A DNA stretch of 64,000 bases from Variovorax sp. CF313 (GCF_000282635.1 NZ_AKIW01000073.1:44711-108710), one strand, 5' to 3'. Shown: positions 16,546 through 26,257, counted from the stretch's first letter. Translations and numbers: made by a program. The notes: generated from the letters alone by a model not told the origin.

Positions 16546-16893
16546 ATGAAGCGTGCCGCGTTCCTGCTGCTCGCACTCGCCGTCGCCTCCGGCGCGCAGG
16601 CCATGAGCATCCGCGAGCTGCGCACGCTCGAGGCCAACGAGAAGGAGGGCAAGGCCTACGCCAGCTACTACCTGGTCGGCGTGCTCGAAGGCCTGCGCGA
16701 AGGCGTCGAATCTTCGCAGCGCAACGGCCAGAAGCCGCTGTTCTGCGTCGAGGGCCGCCGCCTCGAACCCTCCATGGCCCGTTCGCTCTACCAGACCGAG
16801 CTGACCCGCAACGCCGACAGTTACGAAGCCGACATGCCCGTGCAACTGGTCATGTCCGGCGCCCTCAAGAACAGCTATCACTGCACCCGATGA
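16546..16893 (+). CDS. Small periplasmic protein, resembling the Rap1a/Tai fold
   Basis: 115 residues with a Sec signal peptide (cleavage after AQA, residue 19). Two cysteines (C67, C113) could form a disulfide. The pattern YYLVGVLEGLREG...LFCVEG...SYHC recalls the Rap1a/Tai immunity-type fold, but that is a weak match by eye. The ATG at 16546 has AGGTGA 6 bases upstream; an ATG at 16540, overlapping the previous stop, is the alternative. The stop overlaps the hisC start (ATGA). Confidence 0.75.
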   Translation: MKRAAFLLLALAVASGAQAMSIRELRTLEANEKEGKAYASYYLVGVLEGLREGVESSQRNGQKPLFCVEGRRLEPSMARSLYQTELTRNADSYEADMPVQLVMSGALKNSYHCTR

Positions 16894-17981
16894 CCGCTCC
16901 TGAATCCGCTCGCCCGCCGTTCGACCGCATCCGCCACGACGTGCGGGCCATGCATGGCTATGCGGTGCAGGACGCGCGCGGCTTCATCAAGCTCGACGCC
17001 ATGGAAAACCCCTTCGGCCTGCCGCCCGCGCTGCAGGCCGAACTCGGCACGCGGCTCGGCACGCTGGCGCTCAACCGCTACCCCGGCGACCGTGGCGCCG
17101 ATCTGCGCAGCGCGCTGGCGGCACATGCGCAAATGCCTGAAGGCTTCGCGCTGATGCTGGGCAACGGGTCGGACGAACTGATCTCGCTGCTGGCCATCGC
17201 CTGCGACCTGCCGGGTGCGGCCGTGCTGGCACCCGTGCCCGGCTTCGTGATGTACGCCATGAGCGCGAAGCTCCAGGGCCTGAAGTTCGTTGGCGTGCCG
17301 CTCACGGCCGACTTCGAGCTCGACGAGGCCGCCATGCTGGCCGCCATCCAGCGCGAGAAGCCCGCCATCGTCTATCTCGCGTACCCCAACAACCCGACCG
17401 CCAACCTCTGGGACGACGCCGTCCTCGAGAAGATCGTCGAAGCCCAGGGCGCGCAGGGCGGCCTGGTGGTGATCGACGAGGCCTACCAGCCCTTTGCTGC
17501 CCGCAGCTACATCGACCGGCTGGCGAAGCACGGCCACGTGCTGCTGATGCGCACGCTCAGCAAGTTCGGGCTGGCCGGCATCCGCCTGGGCTACATGATG
17601 GGTCCGGCCGCGCTGGTCGCCGAGATCGACAAAGTGCGCCCGCCCTACAACATCAGTGTGCTCAACTGCGAGGCTGCGCTGTTCGCGCTGGAGCATGCCG
17701 ACGTGTTCGAGGCCCAGGCCCGGCAGATCCGCGAGGAGCGCGAGCGCCTGATGACGGGGCTCGGCCGCCTGCCCGGCGTGAAGACCTGGCCCAGCGACGC
17801 CAACATGATCCTCCTGCGCGTGCCCGATGCCGCCAGGACTTTCGAGGGTATGAAGGCTCGCGGCGTTCTGGTGAAGAACGTTTCTAAAATGCATGAACTG
17901 CTCGCGAACTGCCTGCGTCTCACCGTCGGAACGGCCGACGAGAATGCGCGGATGCTCGCGGCACTCGAAGCCTCACTATGA
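16890..17981 (+). CDS. hisC: Histidinol-phosphate aminotransferase
   Basis: PLP enzyme converting imidazole-acetol phosphate and glutamate to histidinol phosphate. 363 residues. Class I/II aminotransferase features: [38 protein letters not shown] and the PLP lysine in [10 protein letters not shown]. Overlaps the upstream stop and the hisB start by four bases each. Confidence 0.96.
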   Translation: MTAPESARPPFDRIRHDVRAMHGYAVQDARGFIKLDAMENPFGLPPALQAELGTRLGTLALNRYPGDRGADLRSALAAHAQMPEGFALMLGNGSDELISLLAIACDLPGAAVLAPVPGFVMYAMSAKLQGLKFVGVPLTADFELDEAAMLAAIQREKPAIVYLAYPNNPTANLWDDAVLEKIVEAQGAQGGLVVIDEAYQPFAARSYIDRLAKHGHVLLMRTLSKFGLAGIRLGYMMGPAALVAEIDKVRPPYNISVLNCEAALFALEHADVFEAQARQIREERERLMTGLGRLPGVKTWPSDANMILLRVPDAARTFEGMKARGVLVKNVSKMHELLANCLRLTVGTADENARMLAALEASL

Positions 17982-18586
17982 CCACCCCCCAGATTGCCGA
18001 TCGCACAGCGACGGTCACCCGCAACACCGCCGAGACGAAGATCACCGTCAGCGTGAACCTCGACGGCACCGGCCGCGCCAAGCTTTCCACCGGCATCGGC
18101 TTCTTCGACCACATGCTCGACCAGATCGCCCGCCACGGGCTGATCGACCTCGACATCGACTGCCAGGGCGACCTGCACATCGACGGGCACCACACGGTGG
18201 AAGACGTGGGCATCACGCTGGGCCAGGCCGTGGCCAAGGCTGTCGGCGACAAGAAAGGCATCCGCCGCTACGGCCATGCCTATGTGCCGCTCGACGAGGC
18301 GCTGAGCCGTGTCGTCATCGACTTCTCGGGCCGTCCGGGCCTCGTGATGCACGTGCCTTTCACCAGCGGGATGATCGGCACCTTCGACAGCCAGCTCACC
18401 TACGAGTTCTTCCAGGGTTTCGTGAACCACGCCTTCGTCTCGCTGCACATCGACAACCTCAAGGGCGTCAATGCGCATCACCAGTGCGAGACGGTGTTCA
18501 AGGCTTTTGCGCGCGCCATGCGCGGCGCGCTCGAAATCGATCCCCGCTCCGTCGGGGTCATTCCATCGACCAAGGGTTCGCTCTGA
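17978..18586 (+). CDS. hisB: Imidazoleglycerol-phosphate dehydratase (monofunctional)
   Basis: 202 residues, the dehydratase only, without the histidinol-phosphatase domain that E. coli HisB carries. Metal-binding motifs are present: [27 protein letters not shown] and the C-terminal [16 protein letters not shown]. Starts in the hisC stop codon. Confidence 0.97.
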   Translation: MTTPQIADRTATVTRNTAETKITVSVNLDGTGRAKLSTGIGFFDHMLDQIARHGLIDLDIDCQGDLHIDGHHTVEDVGITLGQAVAKAVGDKKGIRRYGHAYVPLDEALSRVVIDFSGRPGLVMHVPFTSGMIGTFDSQLTYEFFQGFVNHAFVSLHIDNLKGVNAHHQCETVFKAFARAMRGALEIDPRSVGVIPSTKGSL

Positions 18587-18605
18587 AGCCCGCCAGCGAA
18601 CAGCT

Positions 18606-19265
18606 ATGAAATCTGCAGCAGCAAATACCGTCGCGGTCGTCGACTACGGCATGGGCAACCTGCACTCGGTGTCGCAGGCCGTTCGCCATGCGGCCGACCA
18701 GGTGGGCGTGGAGGTGTTCGTCACCTCCGACCCCGACGTGGTCCGCAAGGCGACCCGTGTGGTGCTGCCGGGGCAGGGCGCCATGCCCGACTGCATGCGC
18801 GAGCTGCGCGACTCCGGCCTTCAGGAATCGGTGCTCGAGGCGGCCGCCAGCAAGCCGCTGTTCGGCGTGTGCGTGGGCATGCAGATGATGCTGTCGCGTA
18901 GCGACGAAGGCCCGACCGACGGCTTGGGCCTCATTCCAGGTGAAGTCGTCAAATTCGACCTGGCCGGGCGCCTGCAGGCCGACGGCAGCCGCTTCAAGGT
19001 GCCGCAGATGGGCTGGAACCAGGTGCGCCAGGCCCAGCCGCATCCGGTGTGGGCGGGCGTGCCCGACCTGAGCTATTTTTACTTCGTGCACAGCTTCTAT
19101 GCCCGTCCGGCGGACCCCAAACACAGCGTGGGCGAGGCGGAATACGGCGCGAGCTTTACCGCGGCCATCGCACGCGATAACATTTTTGCCACCCAGTTCC
19201 ACCCGGAGAAGAGTGCGGACCACGGGTTGCAGCTCTATCGCAATTTCCTCCACTGGAAACCCTGA
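18606..19265 (+). CDS. hisH: Imidazole glycerol phosphate synthase, glutaminase subunit
   Basis: 219-residue class I glutamine amidotransferase that supplies ammonia to HisF. The nucleophile Cys lies in [11 protein letters not shown] and the His/Glu pair in TQFHPEKS. N-terminal [14 protein letters not shown] is typical. Its partner hisF is more than 4 kb away, across an inserted gene block. Confidence 0.96.
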   Translation: MKSAAANTVAVVDYGMGNLHSVSQAVRHAADQVGVEVFVTSDPDVVRKATRVVLPGQGAMPDCMRELRDSGLQESVLEAAASKPLFGVCVGMQMMLSRSDEGPTDGLGLIPGEVVKFDLAGRLQADGSRFKVPQMGWNQVRQAQPHPVWAGVPDLSYFYFVHSFYARPADPKHSVGEAEYGASFTAAIARDNIFATQFHPEKSADHGLQLYRNFLHWKP

Positions 19266-19328
19266 ACCTATTTTTCCGACCGGGCCGACACTCCCACAGC
19301 CCGGATCCCGCACACTCGCGTCACTTCC

Positions 19329-20069
19329 ATGCTCCTCATTCCCGCCATTGATCTCAAAGACGGCCACTGCGTTCGCCTCAAACAGGGCGACATGGACCAG
19401 TCCACCATCTTCAGCGAAGACCCTGCCGCCATGGCCCGCAAGTGGGTCGAGGCCGGCGCGCGCCGGCTGCACCTGGTCGATCTGAATGGCGCCTTCGCCG
19501 GCAAGCCGCAGAACCATGCGGCGATCAAGGCGATCCTGAAAGAGGTGGGCGACGACATTCCGGTGCAGCTCGGCGGCGGCATCCGCGACCTCGACACCAT
19601 CGAGCGCTACATCGATGACGGCCTGCGCTACGTGATCATCGGCACCGCCGCGGTCAAGAACCCCGGCTTCCTGAAGGACGCCTGCAGCGCCTTCGGCGGC
19701 CACATCATCGTGGGCCTGGACGCCAAGGACGGCAAGGTCGCCACCGACGGCTGGAGCAAGCTCACGGGCCACGAGGTGGCCGACCTGGGCAAGAAGTTCG
19801 AGGACTACGGCGTCGAATCGATCATCTACACCGACATCGGCCGCGACGGCATGCTCTCGGGCATCAACATCGAGGCCACCGTCAAGCTCGCGCAGGCGCT
19901 GACCATCCCCGTGATCGCCTCGGGCGGCCTGTCGAACATGGCCGACATCGACAAGCTCTGCGAAGTCGAGTCCGACGGCGTGGAAGGTGTGATCTGCGGC
20001 CGCGCGATCTACTCGGGCGACCTCGACTTCGCCGCCGCGCAGGCCCGCGCGGACGAACTGGCGGCCTGA
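19329..20069 (+). CDS. hisA: Phosphoribosylformimino-5-aminoimidazole carboxamide ribotide isomerase
   Basis: 246-residue (beta/alpha)8 barrel isomerase. Starts [21 protein letters not shown]; contains [14 protein letters not shown] and VIASGGLSN. Last gene of the first his block. Confidence 0.97.
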   Translation: MLLIPAIDLKDGHCVRLKQGDMDQSTIFSEDPAAMARKWVEAGARRLHLVDLNGAFAGKPQNHAAIKAILKEVGDDIPVQLGGGIRDLDTIERYIDDGLRYVIIGTAAVKNPGFLKDACSAFGGHIIVGLDAKDGKVATDGWSKLTGHEVADLGKKFEDYGVESIIYTDIGRDGMLSGINIEATVKLAQALTIPVIASGGLSNMADIDKLCEVESDGVEGVICGRAIYSGDLDFAAAQARADELAA

Positions 20070-20221
20070 CGCATTGCCGGCGCCGCCCTGGGCGGGCGCG
20101 CCGGTTCCTGTTCAGGCTCGGCTTCATCGAGGTCTTGATCGCCTGCCAGCAGGCTCAGCATGACCCCGGCCAGGACGATGGCCAGTCCGAGTACCGCCAC
20201 TGCTTCCAGAAAGAATTTCAT
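20009..20221 (-). CDS. Possible small membrane protein antisense to the hisA 3' end
   Basis: 70 codons. The N-terminus ([19 protein letters not shown] and on to LLAG) would be one transmembrane helix, followed by an acidic then Pro/Ala-rich tail. The last 61 bases overlap hisA on the other strand. No clear ribosome-binding site. The hydrophobic start in otherwise G/C-rich sequence is the only positive sign. Confidence 0.3.
   Translation of the reverse strand: MKFFLEAVAVLGLAIVLAGVMLSLLAGDQDLDEAEPEQEPARPPRAAPAMRQAASSSARACAAAKSRSPE
20077..20104 (+). terminator. Possible terminator after hisA
   Basis: A G/C-rich imperfect inverted repeat (ccggcgccgcc ... ggcgggcgcgccgg) begins 7 bases after the hisA stop and is followed by TTCCTGTT rather than a clean T-run. 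It could end the murA-his transcript. Confidence 0.35.
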
Positions 20222-20294
20222 GGCGCCATGCCGTTGAGATGCCCCAGGGTTCCTCAGGCAATTGGATGAAATCCTCCTGACCGTTCGCTGAGTA

Positions 20295-20320
20295 AGAAAA
20301 CGTCAGGCCGCGCCCTGAAA
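20295..20320 (-). terminator. Terminator after the solute-binding protein gene (minus strand)
   Basis: Read on the minus strand, TCAGG-GCGCGG-CCTGA is preceded by TTT and followed by CGTTTTCTTA. The near-symmetric A and T tracts could let it act in both directions. It lies just after the stop codon at 20326. Confidence 0.5.
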
Positions 20321-20325
20321 AGAAG

Positions 20326-21249
20326 CTATTCGGACTTCACCGACATCGTCTGGATGATCGTTTCCAGCTGCTCGCTCATCGGCAGATTGATGCTCTCCCC
20401 CGAAGGCAGCTTGCGCAGGAACCAGCGCTTGTACTGCCGATGGATCTCGCCGTCTTCCGCCAGCACCTGGAAGGTGTCGATGACCAACTTGTTCAGCTGC
20501 GGATCGTCCTTGCGGTACATGATCCCGTAGGGGTCGTAGGAGAGGAAATCGCCGACCACCTCATAGTTGGCCTTGGCGGCGTCCTGCGCGATCAGGCCAT
20601 AGAGCAGCACGTCGTCGGTCGCGAAGGCGTCGGCCTGGCCGCTCTTCACCAGCGCGAACGACTCCGCGTGGTCGCGCGCCACCCGCAGGTCGATGTTCAG
20701 CTTGAACTTTTCCGACAGGTCGCGCAGCGTCTTCTCGTTCGTGGTGCCGGCCGTCACCGCCACCTTCTTGCCCGCGAGGTCGCGGAACGACTTGATCGGC
20801 GAGCCCTTCTTCACCAGCACCTTGGTACCCGAGACGAACATCGTCGGCGAGAAGCTCACGCGCTTCTGGCGCTCGAGGTTGCTGGTGGTCGAGCCGCATT
20901 CCAGGTCGACCTTGCCGCTCACGACCGCATCGATGCGCGAATCGGACGTGACGGGCACCCACTTGATGGTGAGGCTCTTGTTCACCGCGTCCTCGATGGC
21001 CGTCACCAGCGCGCGGCAAAGCTCGATCGAATAGCCGATCGGCTCCTTGCGCGCATTGAGGTACGAGAACGGCACCGACGATTCGCGGTAGCCGATGGTG
21101 ATGGCGCCCGTCTCGCGCGCCTTGGCAAGAGTGCCGGTCAGCGCGGTGGGGGCTTGCTCCTGCGCCTGTGCCGGCCTTGCAGGCACGAGCATGGCGGCCG
21201 CCAGCAGCAGTACGGCGAGAAAAACCGACGGCGTGGCCTTGGGCTTCAT
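20326..21249 (-). CDS. Amino-acid-type periplasmic solute-binding protein (glutamate/aspartate family)
   Basis: 307 residues. Sec signal peptide ending ARPAQAQ-EQAP, then an SBP_bac_3 domain: ETGAITIGYRESSVPFSYL, IGYSIELCRALVTAI, VDLECGSTTSNLERQKRVSF and VAVTAGTTNEKTLRDL. The closest look is GltI/AatJ-type glutamate/aspartate binding proteins. No ABC permease or ATPase gene is nearby; instead the gene follows a DAACS symporter after 8 bases. The binding protein may serve a remote ABC system or assist the symporter. Substrate is inferred from family only. Confidence 0.9.
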   Translation of the reverse strand: MKPKATPSVFLAVLLLAAAMLVPARPAQAQEQAPTALTGTLAKARETGAITIGYRESSVPFSYLNARKEPIGYSIELCRALVTAIEDAVNKSLTIKWVPVTSDSRIDAVVSGKVDLECGSTTSNLERQKRVSFSPTMFVSGTKVLVKKGSPIKSFRDLAGKKVAVTAGTTNEKTLRDLSEKFKLNIDLRVARDHAESFALVKSGQADAFATDDVLLYGLIAQDAAKANYEVVGDFLSYDPYGIMYRKDDPQLNKLVIDTFQVLAEDGEIHRQYKRWFLRKLPSGESINLPMSEQLETIIQTMSVKSE

Positions 21250-21257
21250 GGCGCGCC

Positions 21258-22562
21258 TCACGCGTGTGCGGGGTGGGCGAGGGTGGCAGCCGCCTCTTCG
21301 TCGATCGCGCGGGCGTTGACCTCGGCATCGCGCTCGGACATCAGTTCGCCCTCCCACTTGGCGACCACCGCGGTGGCAATGGAGTTGCCCACCGCATTGG
21401 TGGCCGAGCGGCCCATGTCTAGGAAAGTGTCCACGCCCAAAATCAGCAGCAGGCCGGCTTCGGGAATGTCGAAGTGGTTCAGCGTGGCGGCAATCACCAC
21501 CAGCGAGGCGCGCGGCACGCCGGCCATGCCCTTGGACGTGAGCATGAGGATCAGCAGCATCGTGATCTGCGTGCTGATCGGCATGTGGATGTTGTAGGCC
21601 TGGGCGATGAAGAGCACCGCGAAGGTGCAGTACATCATCGAGCCGTCGAGGTTGAACGAGTAGCCCATCGGCATCACGAAGCTCGAGATCTTGCGCTTCA
21701 CGCCGAAACGGTCGAGCGCCTGCAGGATCTTCGGGTAGGCCGCTTCGGAGCTCGCGGTGGCGAACGACAGCAGGAAGGCTTCCTTGATGAGCACCAGCAG
21801 CTTCAACACGCGCGGGCCGAGGAACAGGAAGCCCGCCAGGATCAGCACGCTCCACAGCACGAACAGGCCCAGGTAGAAGTCGCCCATGAACACCGCGAAC
21901 TTCAGCAGGATGCTCAGGCCGTTGACAGCCACCGTGGCGGCCATGGCGGCCAGCACCGCCAGGGGTGCGAGCTTCATCACGTAGCCGGTGATCTTGAGCA
22001 TCGCGTGCGACAGCTCCTCGATGGCCGCCACCAGTGTCTTGGCCTTGTCGCCCAGCGAGGCCAGCGCCACGCCGAAGAACATCGAGAACACCACGATCTG
22101 CAGGATCTCGTTGTTCGCCATGGCCTCGACGAACGACTTGGGCACCGTGTGGCTCACGAAGTCCTTCAGCGTGAACTTGGCGGTGGCCAGGTTGGCCGAG
22201 GCGCCGATGTCGGGCAGCGGCAGGCCCAGGTTCTCGCCGGGCTTGAGCAGGTTGGCCATGACCAGGCCGATCACCAGCGAGATCAGCGAGGCCGTGAGGA
22301 ACCAGCCGATGGCCTTGCCGAACACGCGGCCGACCGACTTGGCGTCGCCCATGTGCGCGATGCCCACCACCAGCGTGGAGAACACCAGCGGGCCGATCAG
22401 CATCTTGATCAGGCGCAGGAACACGTCCGAGACGATGGAGACGTAATCTGCAATTTCTTTCGCGGCCTTTTTGTCCGGAAAGCTCGAGAAGATCATGTAG
22501 CCGACGACGATGCCGAGCACCATCGCGATCAGGATCCATGCGGCCATCGGCAGCTTCTTCAT
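21258..22562 (-). CDS. Dicarboxylate/amino acid:cation symporter (DAACS, GltP/DctA family)
   Basis: 434-residue integral membrane protein. Family motifs in order: LRLIKMLIGPLVFSTLVVGI, the serine-rich re-entrant loop SFATASSEAAYPKIL, GYSFNLDGSMMY, SKGMAGVPRASLVV and GRSATNAVGNSIATAVVAKW. It imports C4-dicarboxylates or acidic amino acids with H+ or Na+; which one is not decided by the sequence. The ATG at 22562 follows AAAAAGGGGATACGC. A possible upstream extension to 22679 runs through a long inverted repeat and is rejected. Confidence 0.92.
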   Translation of the reverse strand: MKKLPMAAWILIAMVLGIVVGYMIFSSFPDKKAAKEIADYVSIVSDVFLRLIKMLIGPLVFSTLVVGIAHMGDAKSVGRVFGKAIGWFLTASLISLVIGLVMANLLKPGENLGLPLPDIGASANLATAKFTLKDFVSHTVPKSFVEAMANNEILQIVVFSMFFGVALASLGDKAKTLVAAIEELSHAMLKITGYVMKLAPLAVLAAMAATVAVNGLSILLKFAVFMGDFYLGLFVLWSVLILAGFLFLGPRVLKLLVLIKEAFLLSFATASSEAAYPKILQALDRFGVKRKISSFVMPMGYSFNLDGSMMYCTFAVLFIAQAYNIHMPISTQITMLLILMLTSKGMAGVPRASLVVIAATLNHFDIPEAGLLLILGVDTFLDMGRSATNAVGNSIATAVVAKWEGELMSERDAEVNARAIDEEAAATLAHPAHA

Positions 22563-22603
22563 GCGTATCCCCTTTTTGTCTGTCGTGTGAGAGTGATTTT
22601 CGA

Positions 22604-22675
22604 GTGCACGGGGCCGACTTGCATGCTGTCCCCCGATGCAAGCGGCCACAGGGTATCCAAGAAGGCCCCGTGCAC
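22604..22675 (-). promoter_or_regulatory. Nested inverted repeat in the symporter operon leader
   Basis: Outer arms GTGCACGGGGCC (22604-22615) and GGCCCCGTGCAC (22664-22675) match over 12 bp with no mismatch. Inside are inner arms CTTGCAT (22618-22624) and ATGCAAG (22636-22642). As minus-strand RNA this folds into a long closing stem with an internal hairpin two bases from the 3' arm and a 21-base single-stranded 5' part, ending 41 bases before the symporter ATG. It may be a structured 5' UTR or a DNA operator; it matches no riboswitch family I can name. Confidence 0.55.
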
Positions 22676-22722
22676 GCAATGGGCCCTTGATGCCAATTCC
22701 GTGCCACCGCGCGGTCGCTGCC

Positions 22723-22728
22723 TACAAT
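22723..22728 (+). promoter_or_regulatory. Candidate -10 box for a leaderless mutarotase mRNA
   Basis: TACAAT ends 7 bases before the ATG at 22736, which would place the transcription start at or next to the A of the start codon. No good -35 box is visible. There is no Shine-Dalgarno sequence in front of the gene. Confidence 0.45.
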
Positions 22729-22735
22729 TCCGGGC

Positions 22736-23569
22736 ATGGAAACCAGCCTGATCGAGTTCCGCGGCCAGCCCGCCATCCGCGCCACGGGCGCCGATGGAAG
22801 CACCCTGACCGTTGCATTGCATGGCGCCCAAGTGCTCTCGTGGGCCACGGCCAGCGGGGTGGAGCGACTTTATCTGAGTCCGCGCGCGGTGTTCGATGGG
22901 CAGGCCGCCATTCGCGGCGGCGTGCCCATCTGCTGCCCCCAGTTCAACCAGCGCGGCATGCTGCCCAAACATGGATTCATGCGCAATTTGCCTTGGGCGC
23001 AAGCGGCTGCCGATGCGCCGCAGACGCTGCGGTTGACGCTGCGCGACAACGAAGCCACCCGGACGCTCTGGCCGCACGCTTTTGAGGCACGGCTGGAAGC
23101 GACCCTGTCCGCCGGCGGGCTGCGCACCACGCTCACGCTCGTCAACATCGACCATGCGCCCTGGACCTTTGCGGCCGCGCTGCACACCTATCTGCGCGTC
23201 GACGACATCGCCCACGTGCGCCTCGAAGGCCTGCAGGGCGCCAACCGCTGGGATTCGCTGCGCGACGACCGTCATGTGGAAACTGCCGCGGCGCTGCATT
23301 TCGACGCGGAATTCGACAGCGTCTACGCCGCGCCCGCCAAGCCGCTGCGCCTCGTGCAGCCCGGCAGCACGCTCGAAATCGCACAAAGCGCGAGCTGCAG
23401 CGAAACCGTGGTGTGGAACCCCGGTGCCGTGCTCGGAGCGAAACTCGCCGACATGCCCGAAGATGGCTTCCGCCACATGCTCTGCGTCGAGGCGGCCCGC
23501 ATCGACGAGCCCGTCCTGCTGGCGCCCGGCGCCCAATGGCAGGGCTGGCAACAGCTCCGCGTTCTCTGA
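22736..23569 (+). CDS. D-hexose-6-phosphate mutarotase (aldose 1-epimerase family)
   Basis: 277 residues of the YeaD-like mutarotase family: [44 protein letters not shown], and the catalytic His/Glu region near [12 protein letters not shown] and VVWNPG. Interconverts alpha and beta hexose 6-phosphates. It is divergent from the symporter and stands between hisA and hisF. Confidence 0.88.
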   Translation: METSLIEFRGQPAIRATGADGSTLTVALHGAQVLSWATASGVERLYLSPRAVFDGQAAIRGGVPICCPQFNQRGMLPKHGFMRNLPWAQAAADAPQTLRLTLRDNEATRTLWPHAFEARLEATLSAGGLRTTLTLVNIDHAPWTFAAALHTYLRVDDIAHVRLEGLQGANRWDSLRDDRHVETAAALHFDAEFDSVYAAPAKPLRLVQPGSTLEIAQSASCSETVVWNPGAVLGAKLADMPEDGFRHMLCVEAARIDEPVLLAPGAQWQGWQQLRVL

Positions 23570-23591
23570 TCTCCTACCGGTTCATTTTTTC

Positions 23592-24377
<786 letters not shown>

Positions 24378-24406
24378 ACGTGCCTCAAGGGTCTTTTCCC
24401 ATCCCC

Positions 24407-24412
24407 GACAAT
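24407..24412 (+). promoter_or_regulatory. -10-like hexamer 6 bases before the hisI start
   Basis: GACAAT ends 6 bases before the ATG at 24419, the same layout as in front of the mutarotase (22723) and Nif3-family (30444) genes. It could be an internal promoter giving a leaderless hisI-hisE-tat transcript. No -35 box is evident. Confidence 0.3.
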
Positions 24413-24418
24413 ACCGCG

Positions 24419-24808
24419 ATGAATTGGCTCGATGAAGTGAAGTGGGATGCGAACGGCCTGGTGCCCGTGATCGCGCAGGAGCAAGGCAGCAACGACGTGC
24501 TGATGTTCGCCTGGATGAACCGCGAGGCGCTCGAAAAGACCGCCGAGCTCGGCCGCGCGGTGTATTTCAGCCGCTCGCGCAACAAGCTCTGGTTCAAGGG
24601 CGAGGAATCGGGCCACGTGCAGACCGTGCACGAGATCCGCCTCGACTGCGACAACGACGTGGTGCTGCTCAAGGTCACCCAGCTCGGCCACGAGCCCGGC
24701 ATCGCCTGCCACACCGGCCGCCACAGCTGCTTCTTCAGCAAGTACGAGAACGGCGGCTGGACCGTGGTCGAACCCGTCTTGAAAGACCCGGAGTCGATCT
24801 ACAAATGA
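24419..24808 (+). CDS. hisI: Phosphoribosyl-AMP cyclohydrolase
   Basis: 129 residues, cyclohydrolase only; the pyrophosphohydrolase is the separate hisE. Motifs [33 protein letters not shown] and the Zn cysteines in LDCDNDVVL and [17 protein letters not shown] at 24374 overlapping the hisF stop is an alternative start, but [10 protein letters not shown] is the usual N-terminus. No Shine-Dalgarno sequence precedes the ATG. Confidence 0.95.
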   Translation: MNWLDEVKWDANGLVPVIAQEQGSNDVLMFAWMNREALEKTAELGRAVYFSRSRNKLWFKGEESGHVQTVHEIRLDCDNDVVLLKVTQLGHEPGIACHTGRHSCFFSKYENGGWTVVEPVLKDPESIYK

Positions 24809-25197
24809 GGGCCACAGTGAACCACAGCACCTCCGACGCCCTTGCACGCCTTGCCTCGGTCATCGAAAGCCGCCTGCCCGCGCGCGGAGGCGATCCCGAG
24901 AAGAGCTACGTCGCGCGCCTGCTGCACAAGGGCCCCGACGCCTTCCTCAAGAAGATCGGCGAGGAAGCCACCGAGGTCGTGATGGCCGCCAAGGACGCCG
25001 ACCACGGCGGCGACCGCTCCAAAATAGTGAACGAAGTGGCCGACCTCTGGTTCCACACCATGGTGGCGCTGGCGCACTACGGTTTTTCCCCCGCCGACGT
25101 CACCGCGGAACTCGAGCGCCGCGAGGGCACCAGCGGCATCGAGGAAAAAGCGCTGCGCAAGGTGCAGGCGCGGGAATCCGAAGCCTCCAACGATTGA
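24805..25197 (+). CDS. hisE: Phosphoribosyl-ATP pyrophosphatase
   Basis: 130 residues, MazG-like all-alpha fold: [35 protein letters not shown] and [12 protein letters not shown]. The ATG overlaps the hisI stop; a GTG four codons in is a possible alternative. Confidence 0.95.
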   Translation: MRATVNHSTSDALARLASVIESRLPARGGDPEKSYVARLLHKGPDAFLKKIGEEATEVVMAAKDADHGGDRSKIVNEVADLWFHTMVALAHYGFSPADVTAELERREGTSGIEEKALRKVQARESEASND

Positions 25198-25210
25198 AAG
25201 GACATCGACC

Positions 25211-25600
25211 ATGGCCAACGACATCGTGAACGTGGAACCCGACGACTCCCTCAAGACCTGGGGCTGGGTCAGTTACATCCTGCACCTGATCGTGGCCATC
25301 GGCGCCGTCGTGCCGGGGGCGCAGGCCTCCGTGCTGCTGCTGCTGATTGCGCTGGTGATCGACTTCGTCAAGCGCGACGACGCGGCCGGCACCTGGCAGG
25401 CATCGCACTTCAGCTGGCGCATCCGCTCGGTGCTGTGGGCCGGCCTGCTGTACATCGTTACTTCGTGGCTCTGGCTGCTGTTCTTCGTGCCGGGCTGGAT
25501 CGCCTGGAGCCTGATCTCGCTGTGGTTCCTGTACCGGATCGTGAAGGGCATGATCCGCATGAACGACGGCCGTCCCATGGAACCCAAAGATGTCATCTGA
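25211..25600 (+). CDS. Small membrane protein (DUF4870-like)
   Basis: 129 residues with three to four hydrophobic segments (YILHLIVAIGAVVPG, SVLLLLIALVIDFVK, SVLWAGLLYIVTSWLWLLFFV, AWSLISLWFLYRIVKGM). The layout and the RRDDAAGTWQASHFSWRIRS-like loop (here VKRDDAAGTWQASHFSW) resemble DUF4870 proteins. AGGACATCGACC precedes the ATG. Between hisE and the HIT gene, overlapping the latter by 11 bases. Function unknown. Confidence 0.85.
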   Translation: MANDIVNVEPDDSLKTWGWVSYILHLIVAIGAVVPGAQASVLLLLIALVIDFVKRDDAAGTWQASHFSWRIRSVLWAGLLYIVTSWLWLLFFVPGWIAWSLISLWFLYRIVKGMIRMNDGRPMEPKDVI

Positions 25601-25949
25601 CCCGAACTGCGTCTTCTGCAAAATCATCGAAGGCAAGATCCCCTCGCGCAAGGTCTACGAAGACGACGACCTGTTCGGTTTTCACGACATCTCGCCCTGG
25701 GCGCCGGTGCATTTCATGCTGGTGCCCAAGAAGCACATCGCTTCGATGGCGCAGCTCACGCCCGACGACTCGGCCCTCATGGGCAAGATCATGATCCTGG
25801 CGCCTAAGCTGGCGCTGGAGCAGGGCTGCAGGCCCTATCCGGACGGCGGCTACCGGGTCGTCGTCAACACGGGCAGCGAGGGCGGCCAGGAGGTTCACCA
25901 TCTCCATGTCCATGTCATGGGCGGCCCCCGCCCGTGGCTTCGCGGTTGA
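25590..25949 (+). CDS. HIT-family nucleotide-binding protein (HinT-like)
   Basis: 119 residues. Starts with the zinc-type SDPNCVFCKIIEGKIPS and ends with the histidine triad EVHHLHVHVMGG, the active site of purine nucleoside phosphoramidases. In betaproteobacteria such a gene is commonly found between hisE and tatA, as here. Confidence 0.94.
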   Translation: MSSDPNCVFCKIIEGKIPSRKVYEDDDLFGFHDISPWAPVHFMLVPKKHIASMAQLTPDDSALMGKIMILAPKLALEQGCRPYPDGGYRVVVNTGSEGGQEVHHLHVHVMGGPRPWLRG

Positions 25950-25984
25950 GTGGCGTTAGTCCAAACTGTCACATTCCGCCCGAC

Positions 25985-25990
25985 TAAAAT
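25985..25990 (+). promoter_or_regulatory. Candidate -10 box upstream of tatA
   Basis: TAAAAT lies within the small palindrome CCGA-CTAAAA-TCGG, 24 bases before the tatA ATG, with AGGAG as ribosome-binding site between. The upstream -35 region is weak, so promoter activity is only suggested. Confidence 0.35.
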
Positions 25991-26014
25991 CGGACACATT
26001 CTTAGGAGTTCTCC

Positions 26015-26257
26015 ATGGGTTCTTTTTCCATCTGGCACTGGCTGATCGTGCTGCTCGTCGTGGTCATGATCTTCGGCACCAAGAAGCTGCGGAACATGGG
26101 TTCGGACCTTGGCGGCGCCGTCAAGGGCTTCAAGGACGGCATGAAGGACGGTTCGTCCGACGCCGCCACCCCGCCGGCCCCCACCCAGCAAGTGACTGGC
26201 CAGCCGGCCAACAGCGACAAGTCGACGATCGACGTCGAAGCGCGTCAGAAGTCCTGA
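26015..26257 (+). CDS. tatA: Sec-independent protein translocase subunit TatA
   Basis: 80 residues. One N-terminal membrane helix ([20 protein letters not shown]) with the conserved FG motif, then an amphipathic helix ([18 protein letters not shown]) and a polar tail. Forms the Tat pore for folded proteins; probable substrates in this window are the Rieske protein and the beta-helix protein at 53657. Confidence 0.95.
   Translation: MGSFSIWHWLIVLLVVVMIFGTKKLRNMGSDLGGAVKGFKDGMKDGSSDAATPPAPTQQVTGQPANSDKSTIDVEARQKS

Noticed and set aside
20326..22848. 840-codon minus-strand frame suggesting a symporter-binding protein fusion
   Set aside because: Over 21258-22562 this frame is out of register with the real symporter frame; only its last 307 codons are the binding-protein gene, which has its own signal peptide and start.
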